Source: Hungatella hathewayi
GTDB taxonomy: Bacteria; Bacillota; Clostridia; Lachnospirales; Lachnospiraceae
Direction: 5' to 3'
NCBI GenBank assembly: GCA_025149285.1
Contig: CP102274.1
Coordinates: forward strand, 4,738,001 to 4,802,000
Length of the DNA stretch: 64,000 bases
Under the pieces are notes generated by a model that was not told the DNA's origin, did no database searches, and worked only from the letters and a program-made list of their open reading frames with translations. The position numbers were made by a program, and so were the translations under genes. Each line of letters opens with the position of its first letter. Within the stretch, counting starts at the first letter, position 1. This document shows positions 62,234 to 64,000 of the stretch, in pieces.

Positions 62234-63631
62234 TTACTTTGCGTCGGTTACCGGATTAAAGCTCTGCATGGCAACCTGCCATGTCTTGTTCATCTCCTCA
62301 CAGGCAGACGGAATGTCTCTCTGGCCCTGGATCACTTCGATCACTGTCTTGTATGTAAAGTTTCTGAAATCCGGAGGAAGCTCATTCTCTCCTACACGTC
62401 CGTTCCACATTACGCTTAAATCATCCGCAGTGTTCGTCGCTTCAATTACTTCCATCATGACAGGGTCAGCCGCTAAATCCGGAGTCTCCACGGTTGATGG
62501 AATTGCGTTCAGCTTGTCGCAGTAAACCTTATAGTTTTCCGGCGTATAGAAGAAGCGGATAAACTCCTCTGCTGCTGCCTTCTTGTTGGGATCCTTTGCG
62601 GATTCAGCGGAGATCGCAAGGCCTCCTGCACCGCCGCCGCCAACGAGACGGGTTTTGCCATCCGGACTCGGAACTGCAAACCATCCCACTTCAAAATTCG
62701 GATCTGCGTCTTTAATCTGAGAGAACATATGGGTGCCTGAATACATCATGGCCGCCATATCGCTTACCAGGAATGTGGTAATCTGGGCATCAGGTGTAGA
62801 TACCCAGCCATCCTGGGCATACTGAAAGATAGTTTTCATCTCTTCAAAGGTCGCCACGATTGCCGGATCCGAGAAGTCCTTGGTTCCCTCGTAACAATGC
62901 TTAATAAAATCTGTATCCTGACTCATAACCTGGTCATTGTACGCCTTATAGAACCAGAAGCCCACATGCCAGATATCCTGGCCGCCCACTACTAATGGAG
63001 CCATGTCTCCCTTATCCTTAATCTTCTGGCAAAGCTCGATAAACTCATCATACGTCTTCGGCTCCGCAAACCCATTTTCGTCAAAATACTTCTTATTGTA
63101 AATAATTCCATTGGTATTTTCACCGCCTAATGGCGCCGTATACGTCTTGCCGTCAAACGGAATCGTCGTCTTAAACATGGAAACGATATCATCCGGCAGC
63201 GGTTCCAGCATCCCGGCACGCACGTATATCGGCGTATCTCTCATCTCCATCACATCCGGGAACTCACCAACGCTCTCCTTTGTCTTTAAAAATTCACTGT
63301 ATGCGCCACCATTACCCGGCTGAATCTTTACCGTAATATCCGGATAAGCCTCGTTAAAACGGTTCACGATCTCATTCATGGATGCCTTGGCTCCCTCATC
63401 TCCATCGGCGAAGATGAAAGTCAGTTCCGTCGGCTCTGTCACGATGGAAGCTTCGGTTCCTGCAGCTGCCTCCGTCTTTTCTGCTTCGTTTTTTGCCGCC
63501 TCTGTCTTTGCCTCAGTTCCCGCGGCAGACGCCTGTGACGTACTTCCCGCAGTATCCTTAGAGCCGCATCCGGCCAGCAGCGTTCCCGCCATGGCCACAC
63601 ATAATACAGAAGCCAGTAATCTCTTTTTCAT
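62234..63631 (-). CDS. Extracellular sugar-binding lipoprotein (CUT1 type)
   Basis: A 465-residue binding protein. Signal MKKRLLASVLCVAMAGTLLA leads to the lipobox LAGC (Cys22), followed by a low-complexity Ala/Glu/Thr/Lys linker of about 45 residues. The binding fold begins ELTFIFADGDEGAKASMNEI and shows FNEAYPDITVKIQPGNGGAY. AAGGAGG precedes the ATG. It leads the second importer operon. The promoter carries the same operator as the GH28 operon, so the imported sugar is probably processed by the GH28/GH106-like enzymes. Confidence 0.94.
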   Translation of the reverse strand: MKKRLLASVLCVAMAGTLLAGCGSKDTAGSTSQASAAGTEAKTEAAKNEAEKTEAAAGTEASIVTEPTELTFIFADGDEGAKASMNEIVNRFNEAYPDITVKIQPGNGGAYSEFLKTKESVGEFPDVMEMRDTPIYVRAGMLEPLPDDIVSMFKTTIPFDGKTYTAPLGGENTNGIIYNKKYFDENGFAEPKTYDEFIELCQKIKDKGDMAPLVVGGQDIWHVGFWFYKAYNDQVMSQDTDFIKHCYEGTKDFSDPAIVATFEEMKTIFQYAQDGWVSTPDAQITTFLVSDMAAMMYSGTHMFSQIKDADPNFEVGWFAVPSPDGKTRLVGGGGAGGLAISAESAKDPNKKAAAEEFIRFFYTPENYKVYCDKLNAIPSTVETPDLAADPVMMEVIEATNTADDLSVMWNGRVGENELPPDFRNFTYKTVIEVIQGQRDIPSACEEMNKTWQVAMQSFNPVTDAK

Positions 63632-63682
63632 GTTGTTTTCCTCCTTAACGCCAATGTTTTCTGTGTTTTTCTTTCTGTCATA

Positions 63683-63736
63683 ACTATATCAGGAAATGCG
63701 TTTCTGAAAAACTGTGTTTTTTAAGGTATTCATGCA
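63683..63736 (-). promoter_or_regulatory. Promoter and operator of the MalFG-type importer operon
   Basis: On the minus strand TGCATGAATACC followed by TTAAAAAA (63736-63717), then 28 bases, then TATAGT (63688-63683), 52 bases before the start. 17 of 20 operator bases and the exact spacing match the GH28 promoter. There is no -35 box. Confidence 0.72.
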
Positions 63737-63764
63737 ATTTTTAAAGATAGTTGACCAAATATCA

Positions 63765-63793
63765 TAGACAGCAGGAACAGATAACGATACAAT
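63765..63793 (+). promoter_or_regulatory. Promoter of the serine-hydrolase gene
   Basis: TAGACA (63765-63770), a 17-base spacer and TACAAT (63788-63793), each one base from consensus, 62 bases before the start. Confidence 0.65.
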
Positions 63794-63854
63794 AAGACAT
63801 CATAAGATCAGGATAACAGAAGATCATACATTCTTTGGAAAGGATACCTTTGAT

Positions 63855-64000
63855 ATGAACTTAGAAGCTCTCATAGACGCCGGTTTCAGAGGCTGTATTC
63901 AAATCGCCGTACACGGCAGAACCGTTTTCGAAAAGGCTTGCGGATATGCTGATCTGCCAAACCGGATTCCTAATGACAGCAGCACAAAATTTGCAACTGC
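63855..64000 (+). CDS. Beta-lactamase-class-C-like serine hydrolase, N-terminus (cut by window edge)
   Basis: An ATG at 63855 with GGAAAGGA upstream opens a frame running to the window end (48 residues seen). The start MNLEALIDAGFRGCIQIAVH followed by FEKACGYADLPNRIPN matches the opening of serine hydrolases of the beta-lactamase family (strand, then G-x-A-D, then the lead to the TKF-A segment). The catalytic SxxK lies beyond the edge. Divergent from the importer operon. The family includes esterases and D-aminopeptidases. Confidence 0.65.
   Translation, partial: MNLEALIDAGFRGCIQIAVHGRTVFEKACGYADLPNRIPNDSSTKFAT

Overview
The window looks like a chromosomal segment of a Gram-positive gut-type Clostridium of the Lachnospiraceae (a Hungatella/Enterocloster/Lacrimispora-like genome; the genus is inference). 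Support comes from the Firmicutes-type rimP-nusA-ylxR-ylxQ-infB-rbfA-nrnA-truB-ribF order, strong AGGAGG ribosome sites with occasional TTG/GTG starts, YesMN/LplBC-type sugar import modules, an S-layer-homology protein and a class C group II intron. No phage, CRISPR array, tRNA or rRNA was seen.

Layout. 1-2920: an ascorbate-type PTS operon (regulator with fused IIA-like domain, IIB, partial IIC). 3326-7616: acetate kinase, an XRE/DUF4097 regulator with a paired operator, and a HEAT-THUMP-type RNA methyltransferase. 7822-12744: two Gfo/Idh/MocA oxidoreductases, two xylose-isomerase-like TIM barrels and a divergent AraC regulator. This gene set resembles oxidative (3-keto) glycoside cleavage modules. 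12767-19691: a methyltransferase, a small membrane protein, ftsH, pyrG (with an extra loop), a tiny four-cysteine protein and an SH3/NlpC-P60 wall hydrolase. 19738-28643: the translation/transcription operon read from rimP to ribF, with a highly repetitive IF-2 N-terminus. 28844-35651: a two-component system, an S-layer-homology protein and a MacAB-like efflux pump, all on the minus strand. Divergent to these is an SsuBC-like importer pair (35845-37399) without a binding protein.

37501-63631 is a carbohydrate-utilisation region. It holds an operon of GH88 unsaturated glucuronyl hydrolase, GH31 glycosidase and a hydroxyacid dehydrogenase; a GH28-like plus GH106-like operon; an esterase; an LplBC-type ABC importer; a second, MalFG-type ABC importer; a membrane AraC regulator; and a YesMN two-component pair. 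Together they suggest import and breakdown of an acidic plant or host polysaccharide, probably pectin-like (inference). A 20-bp element, conserved in sequence and at exactly the same distance from the -10 box, precedes both the GH28 operon and the MalFG importer operon, tying the two into one regulon. A group IIC intron sits directly behind the terminator of the GH28/GH106-like operon, the insertion habit known for that class.

No wholly new system could be proven from sequence alone. The strongest leads are the shared operator, the oxidative glycoside-cleavage candidate cluster, the IF-2 repeat array, a TTAAG-N5-TTAAG response-regulator site facing the orphan importer, and two unannotated small ORFs.
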